This document shows, piece after piece, positions 34,141-58,965 of a DNA stretch of 64,000 nt. How positions within the stretch are numbered: position 1 is the stretch's first letter; each line of letters begins with the position of its first letter. The stretch lies in NCBI RefSeq assembly GCF_024713975.1, contig NC_091107.1:20203501-20267500 (forward strand), in the 5' to 3' direction. The stretch comes from Paralichthys olivaceus (Eukaryota; Chordata; Actinopteri; Pleuronectiformes; Paralichthyidae). A program made the position numbers and the translations under genes. Below the pieces are notes generated by a model. It was not told the origin of the DNA, did no database searches, and saw only the letters and a program-made list of their open reading frames with translations.

Positions 34141-36071
34141 AGTTGGGGAAGAAGCCATCAAGGTTTGGAAGGAAATAATGTATTAATCTTGATGTAAAAA
34201 ATCATGGTGAGATCAAGGAGTTTGTACAATTTGGTGCAAATTAAGGGATGATAGTCAGGCTCCTGTAGAAGACAGTGCTTGGCCTTGGCAGAAGTATACA
34301 CCTTTCTATTTTTATTGAACTAAATGAGAAAGTTGGGTGGCGGTCATTCGATGTGGGAAGAGAAAAGCATTGCATTTTACTTATTTACAAAGCAACCATG
34401 GTTCAGTTCCTGTTTGTCTTCCAGGTTATCAGTCCCAAGACTCTTTTTATGTTCATGTTGCCTTTGATTGGAAGTCGTCCTATTTTAATGTCTGTGACCT
34501 ATTTCTTTTATAACATGCTGACGCATAGGGAAAGGCTATGTGGTTATCATTTACCATCTTTTATATTTTTATACTGTAGTAATGTGCTGCATCCTTAAAT
34601 AGGGACTGTTCTTGTTATGTGCATCACATTCTATTACTTGATGAATGGTCTTTTTTTTCTAACTGTTCCTGCCAGTTAACACAGGGAAACCGAGTTAAGT
34701 ATTAACAGAGTCTGAAAGTCATTTGGCCATCAGCATTTGTTGGCCATTTGTTTGGATGTTACTGATTAAACACAGGAGGGTGAGCTTCTCTTTAGGAGGA
34801 TGGACGATAGCATGGAAAACGTAAGAATCTAATCTTTTACAGCTTTATATCTGAATAATATATCTACATAATCTTGAGGAAGCAGTGACCGCTTGCCCCA
34901 GTTTAATTAGCACATTGGTAACTGGAAAACATGTGACCTAGTTCCGATTTTTTAAGAAACTGACGCTTCTTCATAGGTTTCTCTTGATGTGTACGGTTTC
35001 AGGTAGGAAGAGCAGATTTTGTTGTTTTGCAGTGAGCAGTAATCAGTGTGTGCTTGGCCTTGAATGTCTACAATTTAAAGAAGAAGACAGAGATTTTTTA
35101 TGTTTTAAAACGCTGCACAAGCTGCCCAATGAAATCAATAAGACAGAGCTTGGTGATTTGCTAGGGAAAGTCACTGGTATGCAAACTTACAAGCTAAACA
35201 TACCAACTTAGATACACAAGAGTATCATGCATGTAAATCACTGTAGACGTACATCACCCTGCTGAACTGAGCTTCTATATTAGCTTTTCCTCATTCCTTT
35301 GATTTGATATTTCTGTATAAGGACAAACACAGCCATGTGATCAATAATTCAATCCCCTTATCTTCTCAAGACCGACATTAATGATTATCAGTGCTGACCC
35401 TCCTCAGTACCTCCTGTTTGCCCGTGTCATTGTGAAGTGTAAGGGCTGGCTTGTGCACACAGCAAAGGAAAAGGTGTGGTCCCACCTGTTGATTACTGGG
35501 AGGACTGGAACGGACATGAGACAGAGAGGGAAACAGGGAGTGGAGGTACAGATAGAGTCAGAGCGCTGAAGGAATCTCAAGGTAAGTAGTAAGTCAACCC
35601 GCTCTGGTAGTGTGAGCTTTTTTTTTGTGTTGTATTTAGAAATGAAAGAAATGTTTTGGGTGATGAGTGTTTCGGACATGCATTAATGTATTTATGTAGC
35701 TTTTATGTTACCACTTGTCACCTGAAATTCTAATAGAGATGCTTAAAAAATATAAATATAAATTTATTTGTCAGCTCAATCTCTAAAAATAAAATCATCT
35801 TGGTTTTATGAAATATTAGGTTTAGCATTACTAATCCCTACTTTGGAGACTTTTATATAGTTTTCTATATATTTTAATCAATGTTGTGTTGTTTTTTATC
35901 TAGACCCTAAGTCATCATCATTGCTTCAATGAACACTATCATTAGGTCATCCGGTGCATCACGAGCTAGCTCTGTGAGCAATACTTTCTTAATTTTTAAC
36001 TTAAAAAACCTGTATAATGTTTTCCAGGCGTGACAGTATCCCAGCCGAGAGGCAGTGTGACCATTTTCAGT

Positions 36072-41989
<5,918 letters not shown>

Positions 41990-42535
41990 TGGAAACATCA
42001 ACAAACATGAAGAAATACCTCTTTGATTAATCAGTGGTACTCACACACTTTGCACTTTCAATCTGAAGCAACAGAAGGAAGAAAGGTTTACACACAAAAA
42101 ACCCTGATCATCCCATTATTTTTCTATAGCGGTTATGACTACACATTGAATCTTTGTATTAGAACCAAATCAAATTATTTGTTTTAATAAAAACATTTTC
42201 AGAAAAACTAAGTTTGACATTGTGTGTAGATTGTCAGAGAACACGTGTGCCTGCTGTCTCCTGCTCAGTTACATAACTGTGAAGCAACACTGCTGCTGTT
42301 AATGTGACTTTTAGAGCAGATCCCAGGGCTCCACACTTCTGCATCTAATCCACCTGTTGGCTCTCACCTCAGTACAGTACACTACAGTGCAATAATAATA
42401 ATCATACATTGTATTTACAGGAGCCTTCCACAGCAAAGTCACAAAAGTACAGTACAATAATAACATTACAACAATGTATTATAGTACAGTATAGTGCAGT
42501 GCAGTATAGTTCTGCCCAGAAATGTATAGTATAGT

Positions 42536-43333
42536 TGTGGAGGAGACTCAGAGAACCTACAGGCAAACCAGGGAGAGGTGATTGGCACAGCTGAGATTAG
42601 TTTGCCAATGATCTCTCCCCGGATTCAAAAGGCAGCAGCTGAGCTCCCACACAGGAGGAACACGAGCAGTGTTGCCAGTTTAGCAACTTTTCACCTTCCC
42701 TTGCCAAACTTATCCAGCGGCAAGTGACAAATCTGGCGACTTTCTGCTGCTTTGGCAATCTTCTTTTTAATTGTTGAGCAACAGCAAAATCACATTCACT
42801 GATTTGTGTCTCTCCTGTGTGCCTCTATGTGTCCTCCATGCGTCCCTCCCTGTGTGCCTTTTGAATCCAGGGGGAGTTGATTGGGCAACTAACCTCTGTG
42901 ACAATCAGCTCTCCCTGGTTCACCCGGAGGTTCCCTGAGCCTCCTCCATGGCCACAAGATCTAACACGCAGCTCAGTTATGTGATTGGAGGGCAGAGTGC
43001 ATTGCGACACAAATCACCCGTTCATCATCCCCACCTGTTCTCTCCACCCACATTCCACTGAAAAAATAATCAACGACCGGGCAAAATATCCAACGTGCAA
43101 GAGAACGGCGTGCCGGTCAGCTGCGCAACGTATGGAAGTTAGATGTATCTATGCAACGAGTGACATCATTACGCAATCTAGCAACTTTTAGCTAAAAAGA
43201 ACCAAAGGCTACTTCTGGTGAGACTTGTTTGGCAACACTGGACACGAGGAGAGACAAAAGAGACCTGTGAGAGAGTGAGTGGTTCATCTCTGGCTGTTGT
43301 GGGGAGACCCCGGTGGCATTGTCAGTTGCCACA
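42536..43333. mobile_element. Solo LTR of an LTR retroelement (fossil)
   Basis: Begins TGTGG and ends CCACA (TG...CA ends in a short inverted repeat) and is flanked on both sides by the same 5-bp duplication ATAGT. Net length without a nested DNA element is about 220 bp. No internal coding region remains, so it is a solo LTR; the family is not determined from sequence alone. The clean target duplication suggests moderate age. It lies inside a tandem repeat downstream of tmprss2. Confidence 0.65.
42667..43240. mobile_element. hAT-like MITE nested in the solo LTR
   Basis: Ends are inverted repeats CAGTGTTGCCA and TGGCAACACTG, the pattern of a widespread fish MITE whose interior contains AGCAACTTTT and GGCGACTTT motifs, both visible here. 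The flanks AACACGAG and GACACGAG match at seven of eight bases, consistent with the 8-bp target duplication of hAT transposons. No transposase. Younger than the LTR it interrupts. Confidence 0.75.
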
Positions 43334-43699
43334 ATAGTGAAGTGCAGTACAGGATAGTTCAGCCCAGAAAAGTATAGTATAGAACTGTACAGTATAGTAT
43401 AGTGCAGCACAGAACAGTACAGTGGAATGCTGTACCCTGTAGTACAGTATGTGTACAGAAGAGGAACAGCAAGGTCAGAGTCTGTGCACATTCACTGCTC
43501 TGATCAAGCACTTTGTTAGGAACAACCTGTACACTTGCAGATTGCACTGATCAGCCAAGAGGTCAGAGGGGAATGGTCACACTGGCTGGACAGGAAAGCT
43601 ATGGTAACTCAGATAACCTCTCTTTACTACTGTGGTGAGCAGAAAATAAAAGCTGATTGGCCACTTTATCCCCATATTGCTCGTACTGCCATGTACACA

Positions 43700-43925
43700 G
43701 CACTTTTCCTCTATGTCAACAAAAAAACCCTCAAATAACTAATCTCAGTGATAAAGAATGTAAAAAAGAATCCCTGAAAAACACTCTAAAAGTTAATGGT
43801 TTCTTATTGGCCCACACTCTTCCACCAAGTTTGAAGGAAATCACTTCTGTAGTTGTGTAATCCTGCTGACAAAGATATTTAGACAAACAGCAATAGAAAC
43901 AAATGGCGGAGGTTATGCTGAACCT
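43700..43925. repeat. Interspersed repeat fragment
   Basis: CCACCAAGTTTGAAGGAAATC, GTAATCCTGCTGACAAAGA and AATGGCGGAGGTTATGCTGA are stock phrases of a teleost repeat related to that at 39355-40035. Non-coding. Confidence 0.4.
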
Positions 43926-45687
43926 TGACATGGATGCAGGACACAGACTCAACACTGGACATTTAAAGACTGAAAAACTTAGTCTGGTCTGATGGATGGG
44001 GATTTCTGCTGAGGCTGCAGATGCTCTGCGTAGAATGTAGTGTTATCAGCATATTTCCTTTTGCTGTACACCTTGTTCTCGAGTGTTTTTTTTCTCACCG
44101 GCCTGAATGGATCAACCTGAAAGAGTAATAAAAGTGGAACGTGTTCAGGAATGACAATAATAAATGTGACTAACACCCTGGCCTGTGGATTGAAGCATAT
44201 CGTGAGGAGAGCTTCACTCAGTGAGTGGCTGAAGATGCTGTGGCAGCTGAGCAGCGTGTTGCGAGTTGGTTTTAGAAGAGTTTTTCATGTCCTTTGACTC
44301 TCAGTAAAAATAGAGTGTTTCTCCCACTCAGTGTATGCGTCTGTGCATGGGTGTGTTTTGTTCATGTGATAACTGCATGTGTTTTCCTCAGCAGGGTGCA
44401 GTACAGAGATGAGGGCCTCTTGACAGCACATCTATTTAATTTCATTAGGTCATTTATTTGGTAGAGACAGTGCTCAATAATCAACAGACATATACTAAAA
44501 ATTAGCTATAGTTAGCTGTAAAAGCTCATTTCCAGCTGTTGTCCCTTTAGTCACTTCTTACAAGGCAACCTGCTATAAAATAAAATGACATATTTTATAT
44601 AATTACAAATAATTATGGATAATTCATGTGCATTTTACAAACCATCCAAACTAAATGTGCAAATAACCCATGAATAAAATTGAAATCAAACAATACAATG
44701 CTACACATAGATACAAAAAACCTACAGATACACATGTAAACTCAATCACATAAGATAGTAGATTCATTAGTAGTAGCAGTAGATAAATACATGATCACAA
44801 GTTTGCTTTGCTTTAAGCTATGTCTGTAGTTTAAAGTAATTACATTGTTTTCTAAATCAACTGACACGTTACTCCAGTGGTTGGTGTTTTCATTATGATT
44901 CAAAGAAGACAGACACAGCCTCGATGTCTCATGACCTCGGCCCAGTCAGATGTGTTGAGAAGTGAGTTTATGGATACAAACTTTGACAGTGTTTTCACCT
45001 GTGTTGACAGAACTTTGACTTCAGGGCTTTTTTAAGTTTTCAGTTGCAGTTTTGTGTTTTAAAGGCAACAAAAGTACTTGGTTAGGCTAAAAAAAAAGAT
45101 CATAGTTTAGATTCTATCAGACCCTGACATAACATTTACCACATGCACATGCTGACAGACAGAAAGCCTTGAAGCTAAACTTCCCCCATGTGCATTTTCA
45201 ACCATCTTTAGTGGATGATTTCCATTTATATAAATTCATTGTCAACATTATTTCCACGGACAAGTTTTTCTTGTAAGCGACGTCCACCCATGAGCCGCTG
45301 TGCCCTTTTCTGTGAATTTTATTTTTCACTCCAAATTTCAATTTTTCTTTCCTATCGCTATGATGACATTCATTTACACAGGCTTGTCTATAGATTGCAT
45401 ATGAAAATGGACTTAGCCTCTGTGACACCACCCATAGGTTACACAGCTGCAGGGTTGGAGTTATAGGTGTGGTTTAGACTGTACAAACAACTTATTGTTT
45501 ATGATTATTCTGGGATGAATGCTGGGAACAGAAAAACAGTGAGTGGATAAATTGTGTGTGAGAGTAGCCTCTCTCCTCCAGAGCCTGCTCTGTGTAACAG
45601 CGCCACCCTGTAGCTGCCACGCATCAATACACTTCAATAGCTGTGTTTTACACCCTGCAGGTTTGATTTATCATTAACATGTCTCTG

Positions 45688-45721
<34 letters not shown>

Positions 45722-45946
45722 GGTTTGAGCCACCTGTCTGATTGAACAAAAAACAAATAAGAGTTATTGTGCTCTGTCCGAACAGATCAGAACAAAAGAA
45801 GATGCTAAACTGAACATATTTAACAAAATAGATAAACAGGCAGACTAAATAAATAAATAACATGTGTGTTTTCTTCATTTAAAGTTAAGGTGAAGATTGA
45901 AGGTTAGTCATGAGGTCTGCCACTGTCATGAAGCTGATTTTTGCAG
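43926..45946. other. Intergenic DNA downstream of tmprss2
   Basis: AT-rich, with a TA/TG microsatellite near 45687-45721 and no recognised gene. Confidence 0.5.
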
Positions 45947-46124
45947 TAGTCAGCTCAATGGAGAGAGTAAGGATGGTGTCACTGAGGAGAACTCTCTCTC
46001 CAGTGTTCTCCCTGAGACACCAAATAAGACTTCACTCTGGAAGAGAATCCGCCACGCTCTGGGGTTGAGAAAACCACAGTGTTGGAAGAAGTCAGCAGCG
46101 CCCATCAAACAGCACCTGAGCTGA
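45947..46124 (+). CDS. Possible 3'-terminal exon of an unrecognised gene
   Basis: An acceptor-like tract ending TTTTTGCAG (45946) is followed by 58 open codons to a TGA at 46122-46124, and an AATAAA signal lies at 46188-46193. The predicted tail is basic and looks like protein (NKTSLWKRIRHALGLRKPQ then CWKKSAAP), unlike the surrounding DNA. I do not recognise the family and found no convincing upstream exon. It may also be a chance frame or a relict; it lies 0.5 kb inside the duplication's inner breakpoint, on unique DNA. Confidence 0.3.
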
Positions 46125-46720
46125 GCTCACCTTCTTCACCTGCTTGAGGACCGTCAGGGTTAATGGAGGGATTTACGATGTGATTAAAATAAATCATTAT
46201 TATTCTTACAAATACTTTAATGGTTTTTGTGTGTTTTTTAAAGGAAACATAAACTTGAAGAGCTTTTGTTTGACCTTCGTGTGGGCACAGTCATGGAAAT
46301 CGCAGTGGAGTGCTGCTTAAAGCTGTTCATTACTGTATACATTTGTCTATCATTGTGCGCTGAATACCAATGATGTACTCATTCCGATGAATACTAGATG
46401 GTCAATGTCCTTCTCCAAGTGGGTCTAGAACTCACGCATGTGTAGGTCTAAAATGGTGGAGAACACGGGCTCTCCGGCTCTGCAGGTTGATGATAATGAG
46501 GAAAGTAGCAGCACAAGTGAAAAATATAGAAAGACTGAAAATATGAGTGCAAATTGAAACATTATATACAAAAGTAGGGATAATGCTTTATATCAATTCA
46601 AGTGCTTATTGTCGTTGAACAGCTGTACAAGGAAACTCAGTGGTACATAGAGACAACAAAAAAAGTCAAAGTGTAAGCCCTCATCCTTCTTTGTTGTGTG
46701 TCTGCACTGGAAACCAGCTG

Positions 46721-46780
46721 TTATATAGGCTGAGGAACTGTTGAGGACTGGGCGTGTTGGGCAACTTCTTCTTTGAGTCT
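46721..46780 (-). promoter_or_regulatory. Orphan copy of the MMP13 copy C promoter
   Basis: TTATATA at 46721-46727 and a near-AP-1 site TGAGTCT at 46774-46780 mirror the promoter at 14724-14783. The mirror continues through the start codon and about four more codons, then diverges at about 46670 into unrelated DNA. It would transcribe leftwards towards tmprss2. Activity unknown. Confidence 0.6.
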
Positions 46781-46789
46781 CTGACACAG

Positions 46790-48540
46790 GGAGTAGGAAG
46801 TATACCATTTATGGATTGGTTTTGATTTGCTCAAACGACAGAACAGATCCCAGTGATCCTGTGAAGATGACATGACACTTGACCTGAAATAATAGATCTT
46901 AAAATTGTAAGAGTATTCATAGAATAAGTCATGTGGAAGTTTAGCTGCCAGTAATCATGTCATCATCTCATCAGATACCTTGTCATTGTGTATTAAACAT
47001 GTTTGCTGATGTTTTTGTTTCTTAAATCATAATATGAGTACTATGCTGATGTTCTACGCTGATTCATAAAGCTGAATGATGTGAATTTTACCCTCCTTAT
47101 CCCTCAGGCTACTGTTTCTGCTGCTAACATAAAGATGTCCATTGTGAGTAAATACCGACAAGCTGGGTCATGTCCTTCTTATCTCTGCCTTAAACCAACC
47201 AGACTAGAGCCATAACAAAGTCCTTACATAGATTTGTAGAAACCACTGGGGATCACTCAACAAGCCAAGCAGCTTATCTCCTCATGTAACAGTTAGGTTT
47301 GTGTTTATGACTCATTATTAATATGGCTTCATCATATCCCTAATAAGTTTCAGTCAGATCAAGATCACCTTTGAACAAACTTCAAGGAATTCTTATTCAT
47401 CCTTATGTCTGTCATGATCTAGGGTTAGGGTTAGGATCTGTGAATTATATCTATTCATGTTACATTTGTAGATATATTATTGCTGATGGAATAAAATGAA
47501 TATGTAGTGAGAAGAAAGCTAAAAAAGGAATTAATTCTGAATACAACCACGGAATACATTCCTTTTTACAACCACAAAATTTGAAGTGTTTGTGGTAAAA
47601 TCTGTGACCAAATAGACTTGAGGTCTGTGCTGTGTATTAAAAAAAGTACCTTGTTTTAATTTTTTTTTTACAAATGGAAGATTAAATACTCCTTTGAAAA
47701 AACAAATGTTAATTTCTCACTCAATTTGTAACATGGCATTGACAGTAAAGCAAAAAACCTGTTATTTAATCCATGCAAACAATTATTTCTGTTGTGTCTC
47801 CAGGGGAATATAAAATGTGGATATATTTTTTGCATTACACACATACAAAAACAACTGCTAATTCCTCAGGCCAAGACTCAGCAGTTGTCTTACACCTCAA
47901 GAACAAGGAACAGGCTTTTGGTGATGGTAATGTGTAAACCTCGTCAAGTACATGTGGCTCATAAAGGACTGATTCCATATATTAACACTGGTTTTTTTTG
48001 ATGAAAAATGTGTCCAATAAATTGTGAACAGCCAATATATAGAATTTGACTGACCAATTTTCAAAATGTTAATAAAACAAACATGGAGGAAGCTCATGGC
48101 AAATATTCATGCAGATTCTAAATAACAACAAAACACAATCAAAATATAAGCTGACAATTTTTATTTGCTAATTCATGCAACAATCAATTTTCACTGTCAC
48201 AGTTTTGTAAACATCCTGAATACATACATTCAGTTCAACTTCATTAAACACAACAGCAATACTAAAACAGTGAATATTACTTGAATAAAGTAAAACAAAT
48301 TTAAAGTTAAATCAAAAAAACTGTGATTGAAATCACAAAATGATCATTTAAGAAAAGATTTGAAAAAAGGTATAAGGTGCTTTTCTGGAAACAGGCATTA
48401 AGCCAGTATACCCATAAATGTGTAACACTGTAATTATATATTATAAAATATATAATTTACATATCATGGATGTTTTTTTTCATCTTTGGTGCCTTCATCT
48501 TGGTGCAGAGGAGCTACATTCACAGCATAAGTAAAGGGGT
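46790..48540. other. Mirrored intergenic DNA
   Basis: Reverse-complement counterpart of about 12964-14723: the 3' UTR of MMP13-like copy B (poly(A) signal AATAAA on the minus strand, 48160-48165), AT-rich DNA and the telomere-like motif at 47420-47436. Confidence 0.7.
47420..47436. repeat. Short interstitial telomere-like motif, mirror copy
   Basis: CTAGGGTTAGGGTTAGG, the counterpart of 14070-14085, with the same unit number. Confidence 0.6.
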
Positions 48541-50991
<2,451 letters not shown>

Positions 50992-51037
50992 GATTCCTCG
51001 TTGAATTCACTGAACTACACTTGCTGGAGGCTGATGT

Positions 51038-51093
51038 TTTATAGGCTGGGGACTGGCCAGGTGGAGCAACTTACTTCTGGGGTCAGTAACTCA
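51038..51093 (-). promoter_or_regulatory. MMP13 copy B promoter with altered AP-1 site
   Basis: TATAAA box at 51038-51043 (minus strand). The site matching the AP-1 element of copy A reads TGAGTTA (51087-51093, minus) instead of TGAGTCA. The rest of the proximal promoter is nearly the same. Confidence 0.65.
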
Positions 51094-52874
51094 TATCCCT
51101 TATATGTAGAGAAGAGGAAGGGCAACTTTGATTGCTCATCCAACCAAAAAATTTCCAAAACAGACTCTGCAATTATGATGAAACGTCAGGTTTACTATGT
51201 ATAACAGAGATTTTATTGTATATCAATGAAAAGAAAATGTTTTACAAAAAATAAAAATCATATTAAACAAACATTTAGAATTTTTAAGTCTGTATGTGCA
51301 TCCAGAAGTGATTCAAAATGGAAACACTGAGGGGAGGTAGATGTTTGCATCGTAGAAACTGTAGATATTCATGTTAAAATGTATGAAAAATATATCCTAA
51401 CTGACAAGGTGCCATAATTCCATCTTTTATGGCATATTGCAAAATATAATCAAAAACCCCAGAGGCACAATTACATCATCTTGTTTTTAGTAACATACGT
51501 CTGGATCTACAAAAGTCATTAAAAAAATATTCTCAACATTAGTCCTTCTGTTTTGACCTCATTTTGTATTTAATCAAAAGAAACGCTTGACTAGTGATTG
51601 AAATGAGATAAATAATAGAGAAACAAAAGATCAATATCTGAAATAAAACGTCCTTGGCAGAAGCAAAACCTGAAAAAGCATCTATTGTGCATCACACTGA
51701 AGGTTGGCATGCAATGGATCTAGATCACAATGTAAAATGAATGAAGATTCAGGGACCAACAGCTTTTTCTTTTCTCATATGTCGTGTATCATCACAGTGG
51801 AACTTGCCCAGTGCATATATTAATTACGTTTAGTTCCTTATTTCAGTTCTCTGTGGATCATGTTCTTTACTCTTTTCTTCAATAGTTGGACCTTACAATC
51901 ACAACCTCTCTTCTCCTGACCTGACGCTGTTGTTGCCTCTGCCAAGCCTGTGGCGTCACGATGCCTCGTAAAAAGTCAAAAAATCATTTATTGTTTGACT
52001 TAATAAAATAAGTAGTTATGTTTGTGTGATGGAACAAAGCACATGCACTGATGGACTCAAATCATCCTTCCCTGTGATAACTACAGAGGCTACTTTATTA
52101 TTTCCTATATATATAAGCAAATTCATTATTCCAACACAGAACTTTATTCATTAAAATACATGTTTCAATGCAGATGATAAAATCTTGTATCATTGATTTG
52201 ATAGAAACATTATTTTAGTCACGGTGCTGTACTGTATATACGTTTTAATTGGGTTTTACTTGTTGGAAGAGCTGTGTGATGTGTCTGTAAAACTCCATCT
52301 ACACTTCATACATAACAGTTAATGGAAAGCTACCGTGCTGTCACTGTTAGCTAATATTGGAGATTGACAAGAACGGTAATTATTTAATTGTGAAATGTAT
52401 TGTCTCATGTAAATGAAGCAACAGCTGTAAAACCCAGAATCTCAGAAGGAATAAGCATGTGTTAATCAAAAAATATAACAATTCATTTTTAAAATGATAA
52501 CAAAGATAAACATTACAATGTTTTCCCCATAATCAGTGACCAATTAATTACAGTGTCATAGTGATGCAAACATGAAACCATAAAATACATGCATGCAACC
52601 TTATGGAGTAGAAGGAGCATGAGTAACATCAAGAAAAACTAGAAAACATATAAAGCACATTTAATTTCTATGTTTAAAGTGACCACAACATGATTGCACA
52701 CCCTTATTACAGCATTGTATGACACATTGGCACACATCCACTTCTCTATTATTCAACAGTTCCAAGGTAATTTGTTGGTAAATGGAGATTTGTAACTCTT
52801 CACTGACAGCAGACACACAGCATCATCACACATCAAGCTTCATAGAGCATCTCCCTTCAATCATCTCCTCTCCA
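51094..52874. other. Mirrored intergenic DNA
   Basis: Counterpart of 8584-10374; no gene recognised. Ends at the stop codon of the broken enamelysin-like copy. Confidence 0.7.
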
Positions 52875-56750
<3,876 letters not shown>

Positions 56751-58242
56751 CTTCAGGTTTGTCCCAGCAAGTCAGTCTGAGTTGTGCTGCTGCTGGTACA
56801 CAGGGCTGTGTGCAGAGCTGCAGTGGGGACCACCTGTTAATTATGTGTATCTGCTCCTGTCCCAACAACATGCATCCAGCTCTACTATCCGTAGTTAGAT
56901 GGATGGTTCAGTGCCTAGGGACAATTCAGAATGACCCAGGGATCGAACCAGCAATGAAAAATGAAGATTTATTGCTCTGCACCCTTTATTTCTTTTGCAT
57001 GTAATGATCCTGGCACATGGACACATTTCTAACAGAAGCAAAACAAGGATTGTTTCACTCAAGTTTAGAATGTTGCTAATGTGCATCCTGTAGCACACTT
57101 CAAGAATGCACACTACTGACAGTGCAATACTGAGTGGGACGCACATGGATTGGATTGACAAAAAATGGCTGTGATTGCAAGAAGGCAATCTCCCTACTTA
57201 TTAAAATATTTGATGCATTTACACTGATTATGTACACACACTCATGTCTATGGCTCGTCTTTCTCATTTTCTGTAGTTTCCTCTGGAGCCACAAAAGGCT
57301 TTATACAACTTTTTCCACTTTTCAACTGCAATTTAACTTCTCTTCTAATGTTGGTGCAGCTCCTTTGGCAAGTTCTCCTAATAGACAATGTCCAACATTA
57401 AAGTAAGCTACATTATTAACACTGTCTACATGTGAACTTAATCAAACCTTCTAGATTGTATATATTTACCTCTGATTACTGTAAAAACAGACACAAACTA
57501 AAGCTGGAACCTGGTAGAAAAAAAATCGAAATAAACCAATACATTAAAGTGAAATACACTCAGCATCAACGTAGAAACATTCTACTAGAGAGTATTTAGG
57601 CTATAAAGTCTTAATAATACAAGAAGTTGTAACTTTATGGGAAAAAAGCTGTAGTATTCTGAGAGTAAACTTCAGAAGATCACCCTGTTGCCTGTGTTAA
57701 AATGAGGAATGTGAAGCATCTTTAGTTCTACTTTAGTAAAGGATTCACAAATAACTAAATACTTGTTTAGCACATCAGCACCACATTATCATAAGTAGCA
57801 GGACTTTGAAAAGATTGTGAAAGAAACTAAGTCGATTCCAGAGAAAGAACCAGATGGACTTTAAGGAAGTTGCCTCTTCTGTAGAGGATGAAATGTTTGG
57901 TATTCAATCTGTGCAGTAGTCAAAGGGATTTCACTGTTTCGCTGTTAGCTTGATAACAAAAAGATTTTTGATACTGAAGAAGTATCCTTTTTTTTTCTTT
58001 ACCCTCGGGATATATTAAGACATTATTCAGAATAATCAGTGACTAATCACAATCTAATCACCAGGTTCAACGAAGCTCGAGTCAAAGGAAATGGGAGCAC
58101 AGGGAAAAACCTGCTAATGGCGCTCATTAAGACTCTATTACACAAACATTGACACTGACTCACAGGCTGCTGCGGCTGTCCCTGCAGGCCAACCCTGGAT
58201 TTGAAGTTTCCAAAAAACTCTGTCACATCATGTGAATGAAGT
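56751..58242. other. Mirrored upstream DNA with a right-only block
   Basis: Counterpart of 1-2231. Keeps a fragment of the SINE (about 56880-56955) and has a block at about 57122-57668 without a left-arm match. The block holds no gene that I recognise; the arms are colinear again from about 57670 to 58242. Confidence 0.6.
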
Positions 58243-58361
58243 GCCGTCGTTTTGAAAGAACTAGGTTTTGATTTAAAATGATAGTTCTCTCTACAAGATG
58301 ATGTCTGATGTTTATTTGTTTTCAGCATGAACAGACTGTACTTCACATGACTATGCACCAA

Positions 58362-58823
58362 GGTTATTATAGTTTTGAAATTTTCATTAGTTTTTATTTT
58401 TATTTAGTTTTTCAGTTAACTTTTTTATTTCAGTTTAGTTTCATTTAATTCAACAAGTGATTTTGTAGTTTTAGTTAAGGAAATGACTAGTTTCAGTTAG
58501 TTTTTATTTAGTTTTAGTTTTTCCAGGTATTAAGAGAAAGCCTTGACTTGTAGAAGCTGACACCAAATATGGTTAATCAAGTCCTTTAATTTCATTCTTT
58601 AACCATCACCTGCAGGACAGACAGTTATAGAGGGAGAAAACGAAAACGAAGCTGAATTTATCTGCAATTCACTTTAGTTTTAGTTAGTTTTACATTGTTC
58701 ATTGTAGTTTTTATTTAGTTTTAGTTTTTTTTGTAATGGTTTTTATTTTTATTTCAGTTAACTAAATTATTTTTTCATTGCTAGTTTTAGTTTTAGTCTT
58801 AGTTTTTGTTAACTATAATAACC
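58362..58823. mobile_element. MITE with GGTTATTATAGTT inverted ends
   Basis: Perfect 13-bp terminal inverted repeats GGTTATTATAGTT (58362) and AACTATAATAACC (to 58823) enclose 460 bp dominated by TTTAGTTTTAGTT units in both halves. Non-coding; a familiar type of T-rich teleost MITE. It lies 120 bp outside the duplication's outer matched end. Confidence 0.75.
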
Positions 58824-58965
58824 CTGATCTGCACACTGCTCTAAATCTGTTGCATAAATGCATAAACATTAAGCATTTGTCATTTCCCCCTTCTTGTCAC
58901 CTTGAGCAGAAAATAATACATTATTTAAAAGATCCTGATAAACAGGTAAATGCAACTCAAAATAA

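Larger units (their letters stand above)
32605..35559. other. Intergenic DNA between acat1 and tmprss2
   Basis: 3' UTR of acat1 to about 32860, then AT-rich DNA with two adjacent hairpins (33363-33446) and a repeat fragment near 34036-34140. An 80-codon open frame at 32912-33154 resembles nothing I recognise. A probable non-coding first exon of tmprss2 ends at 35581 (donor GTAAGT). Confidence 0.5.
42370..43480. repeat. Degenerate ACAGTATAGT minisatellite, interrupted
   Basis: Loose tandem repeats of units like TATAGTACAG and GTGCAGTACA occupy about 42370-42535 and resume at 43334-43480. A solo LTR sits between them, so this was one array before the insertion. Confidence 0.65.
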
